From positions 202,449 through 266,448 of the forward strand of contig CAWHZY010000017.1 of assembly GCA_963833955.1 (NCBI GenBank): a DNA stretch of 64,000 bases, read 5' to 3'. Under the pieces are notes generated by a model. That model was not told the origin of the DNA. It did not search any database and was given only the letters and a program-made list of their open reading frames with translations. Of this stretch, positions 61,627 to 64,000 are shown one piece after another. The DNA comes from Roseiarcus sp963833955 (GTDB lineage: Bacteria > Pseudomonadota > Alphaproteobacteria > Rhizobiales > Beijerinckiaceae). The position numbers were made by a program, and so were the translations under genes. Positions within the stretch are counted from its first letter, which is position 1, and each line of letters begins with the position of its first letter.

Positions 61627-62016
61627 TTCGGGACGGCATTTATACTGTTGAAGTTTGTTATTAAGGCGAACATCCGATCTGTTTGGATTGTCTTGGCCTG
61701 TCGCCTTTCGCTGCCAAAACCTCGGCTTTTACGTGTTGGATTTCCTTGGATTTCCTTGGATTTCTGGTCCGAATCGAGCCTTTTCAATGGGTTATGAGGA
61801 AATAGGCGTAGAAAATATTTCTTGGGCCCTCCGCTGCCTCCCGCGACAGGGTCTACGGTCACAAGGAAGCGAGCAGGATTGTTCATCAAGGGAGCCTAGC
61901 CTGATTTCTGTTTTCCTGCAATCAATTGTCGTGGGCGCCCTGATCTTAACCTCACAGACCCGAAGGCGGTTTTGTTCCGGACAGGGAGCGCATCGCCAAG
62001 CATCCGGCAGCAGTCC
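61627..62016. other. Gene-free stretch between amidase and RND pump genes
   Basis: About 390 bases with lower GC content than the surroundings. It contains a 10-base tandem repeat at 61736-61763. No gene, RNA or clear terminator is recognised. Confidence 0.5.
61736..61763. repeat. Short tandem repeat, TTGGATTTCC unit
   Basis: The 10-base unit TTGGATTTCC occurs almost three times in a row (2.8 copies) in the intergenic stretch. Confidence 0.8.
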
Positions 62017-64000
62017 TCAGCCGACCTCGACCTCTTCCTTGAGATGTCCGAGCGCCTTCTCCTTCGCCATCAGCGCCGCGTGATCGCGAGCCAGGAACGT
62101 GTAGACCGCCGGGGTGACGAAAAGCGTGAACAGAGTGCCGATCGCCATGCCAAAGAAAATGGTGACGCCGATGTTGAAGCGCGAAACGGCGCCCGCCCGG
62201 TGGCGAAGATGAGCGGCGCCATGCCGACCACCATCGCCGCGGTCGTCATCAGGATGGGTCGCAGGCGCACCGCCGCCGCCTCCTCGATCGCGGCGCGGCG
62301 CGAGAGGCCGTGGGTCTCCTGCAGCCGGTTGGCGAAATCGACCATCAGGATGCCGTGCTTGGAGATGAGGCCGATAAGCGTGACGAGGCCGATCTGCGAA
62401 TAGATGTTGATGCTGGCGAAGCCGAGCACGCCGCCGATGTTGAGCGGCAAAAGGGCGCCGAACAGAGCCGTCGGCAGGGCGATCAGAATGATGAGCGGAT
62501 CGCGGAAGCTCTCATATTGCGCCGCCAGCACGAGATAAATGACAATCAGCGCAAACACGAACACATAGACGAGCGCGTTGCCCTCCTGCTCGTATTGGCG
62601 GGAATCGCCCTGGAAGTCGTAGGTGTAGCCCTCAGGAAAAATCTCTTTCGATTTCGCGGTCAGGAAATCGAGCGCGTCGCCGAGCGTGTGGCCGGGGAAG
62701 GGCACACCCGACAGGGTGGCGGAATTGAGCTGCTGGAAGCTGGTCAGCGCATTGGGCTGCACCTCTTCCGAGACGCTCGCCACCGCCGACAAGGGCACAA
62801 GCTCGCCGTTTCTGGTGCGCACCTGATAGCGGGTCAGCCAGTCGGGAGAGAAACGGAACTCGCGCGGGGCCTGCGGGATCACCTGATAGCTGCGCCCATA
62901 AAGGCTGAACAGATTGACGTAATTGCCCCCAAGCATGGTCGCCAGCGCCGTGCCGACATCGGCCATGTTCACGCCGATGCGGTTGGCCTTGTCGGCGTCG
63001 ACCTTGAACTCGAGTTGCGGGGTGTCGAACTTGAGGTCGACGTCGGTGAACAGGAAAAGGCCGCTTTCCTGGGCCGCCTGCTGCATTTTGAGCGCGACAT
63101 CCGCGAGCGTCGTATAGTCGCCGGTGGTGCGGATGACGAACTGCATCGGCGCGCCTCCGTCGAGCCGGGCAGCGCCGGGGGCGAAAACGCCTGCACCTGC
63201 GCCTGCGGGACGGCGAGGAATTCGGCCTGAGCTCGCCGAAATCTGCTTCTGGGTTTTGCTCCGCTGGTCCCAGGGTTTGAGGAGAAAGCCGGCGAAGGCG
63301 TTGCGGACCCCGGCAGAGCCGTTGATGGTGAAAACGTGCGCGATTTCCGGCGTCCCGCGCACGCCATCGTACAGCCGCTGCGTCGCCCGTTCGGTATAGT
63401 CGAGATTGCCGATCTGCGGCGTCTTGATGAGCGAGAGCAGGATGCCCTGGTCCTCTTCCGGAGCGAGCTCCCGTGGCGTCGTCGCGTACATGACGGCGGT
63501 CAGGGCCAGCACGCCGACCAGGATGAGCAGGGTGAGCGCGCGGAAGTTGAGCGAGCTGTGCAGGCGGCGCTTGTACGCCCGGCGGAGGCTGAGGAAAGCG
63601 CCGTCGAGTTTCCGCGCGAACCAGGTTTCGTTCTTCTCGCGGCTGAGCAGCTTCGAGCACATCATGGGCGAGAGCGTCAGCGCGATGAAGCCCGAGACGA
63701 TGACGGCGCCCGCCAGGGTGAAGGCGAATTCGCGAAAGAGAACCCCGGTCACGCCGGAGACAAAGCCGATCGGCGCGTAAACCGCGGCGAGCGTGATGGT
63801 CATGGCGATGATCCAGCGCGATCTCATGCGCGCCCGGATCGCCGCGTCGAACGGCGTCATGCCCTCCTCGATGTGGCGGTGGATGTTCTCCACCACCACG
63901 ATCGCGTCGTCGACCACGAGCCCGATGCCGAGCACGAGCGCGAGCAGCGTGAGCAGATTGATCGAATAGCCGAGCGCCATCAGCGCGATCATCACGCCGA
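62017..64000 (-). CDS. RND efflux pump inner-membrane transporter (HAE1 type), partial, frameshifted
   Basis: The C-terminal two thirds of a proton-driven multidrug/hydrophobe exporter; the N-terminus lies beyond the window. Seen are the helix 4 region with the proton-relay D-D in G-I-G-L-V-V-D-D-A-I-V-V-V-E-N, the periplasmic loop 2, and the second membrane half (V-T-L-I-G-L-I-S-K-H-G-I-L-M-V-D-F-A-N). Three single-base losses between 63157 and 63234 scramble about 25 residues and then restore frame. Another near 62200 shifts the end; corrected, it reads F-N-I-G-V-T-I-F-F-G-M-A-I-G to a TGA at 62019-62017. All losses are in short G/C runs. Confidence 0.85.

Noticed and set aside
61736..61763. 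Attachment site or tRNA end in the gap before the RND gene
   Set aside because: No tRNA-like fold or integrase is nearby; only a short tandem repeat is seen.

Overview
The window comes from an alphaproteobacterium, most likely a member of the Hyphomicrobiales (Rhizobiales). The signs are a CcrM-type methylase, a ruvC-ruvA-ruvB set, an mmcB-type gene, urease accessory genes, a PEPxxWA-type C-terminal sorting signal, dense GC-rich coding with ATGA/TGATG overlaps, and many FCD-type GntR regulators. The species cannot be named from the sequence.

Two halves differ in character. Positions 1-37,650 are an accessory, catabolic, IS-rich half. Block 1 (476-15,450) holds a sugar-type ABC importer that includes an ATPase-permease fusion, a PRISE-type enone reductase, SDRs, an FCD GntR regulator, an Fe-alcohol dehydrogenase, an aldehyde dehydrogenase, a type I Baeyer-Villiger monooxygenase, a metallo-beta-lactamase-fold hydrolase and a broken BKACE gene. 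Six copies of one near-palindromic operator (type GTAATAC-N-GTATTAC) lie in front of its transcription units, so the block reads as one regulon for an unidentified ketone or cyclic compound: uptake, reduction, ring oxidation to a lactone, lactone opening, then alcohol and aldehyde oxidation. Block 2 (17,907-25,549) is an L-idonate-type module: idnD, idnO and a GntR gene, divergent from an RbsABC-type transporter. Block 3 (25,890-35,415) is a ureide/hydantoin-to-glyoxylate module: GntR, dihydropyrimidinase/hydantoinase, MFS transporter, two racemase-fold proteins, two hydrolases, glyoxylate carboligase, and decayed hyi and glxR. An identical 16-base operator precedes the hydantoinase gene and gcl. 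Blocks 2 and 3 lie between two directly repeated IS630 copies (16,515-17,757 and 36,406-37,648), as in a composite transposon. IS5-, IS256- and IS6-type remnants mark the edges.

Positions 37,650-64,000 look like chromosomal backbone: ccrM, rnhB, ruvC, ruvA, a VapBC module, a membrane protein, ruvB, a XerD-like recombinase, a DUF167 gene, a dppABCDF dipeptide transporter, a GMC oxidoreductase, mmcB, a PEP-CTERM protein, a nested IS21-in-IS630 island (53,284-56,327), a TetR regulator, ureG-ureF-ureE, the RNase P RNA gene, three tandem glycine-zipper lipoproteins, an AmiD-type amidase and the C-terminal two thirds of an RND pump.

Many otherwise well-conserved genes (dppA, ureF, the amidase, the RND pump, the TetR gene, hydantoinase, MFS, both rbs-type genes) carry single-base frameshifts, mostly in short homopolymers. 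Because these hit unrelated backbone genes, uncorrected assembly errors are at least as likely as real decay; each is noted in its entry.
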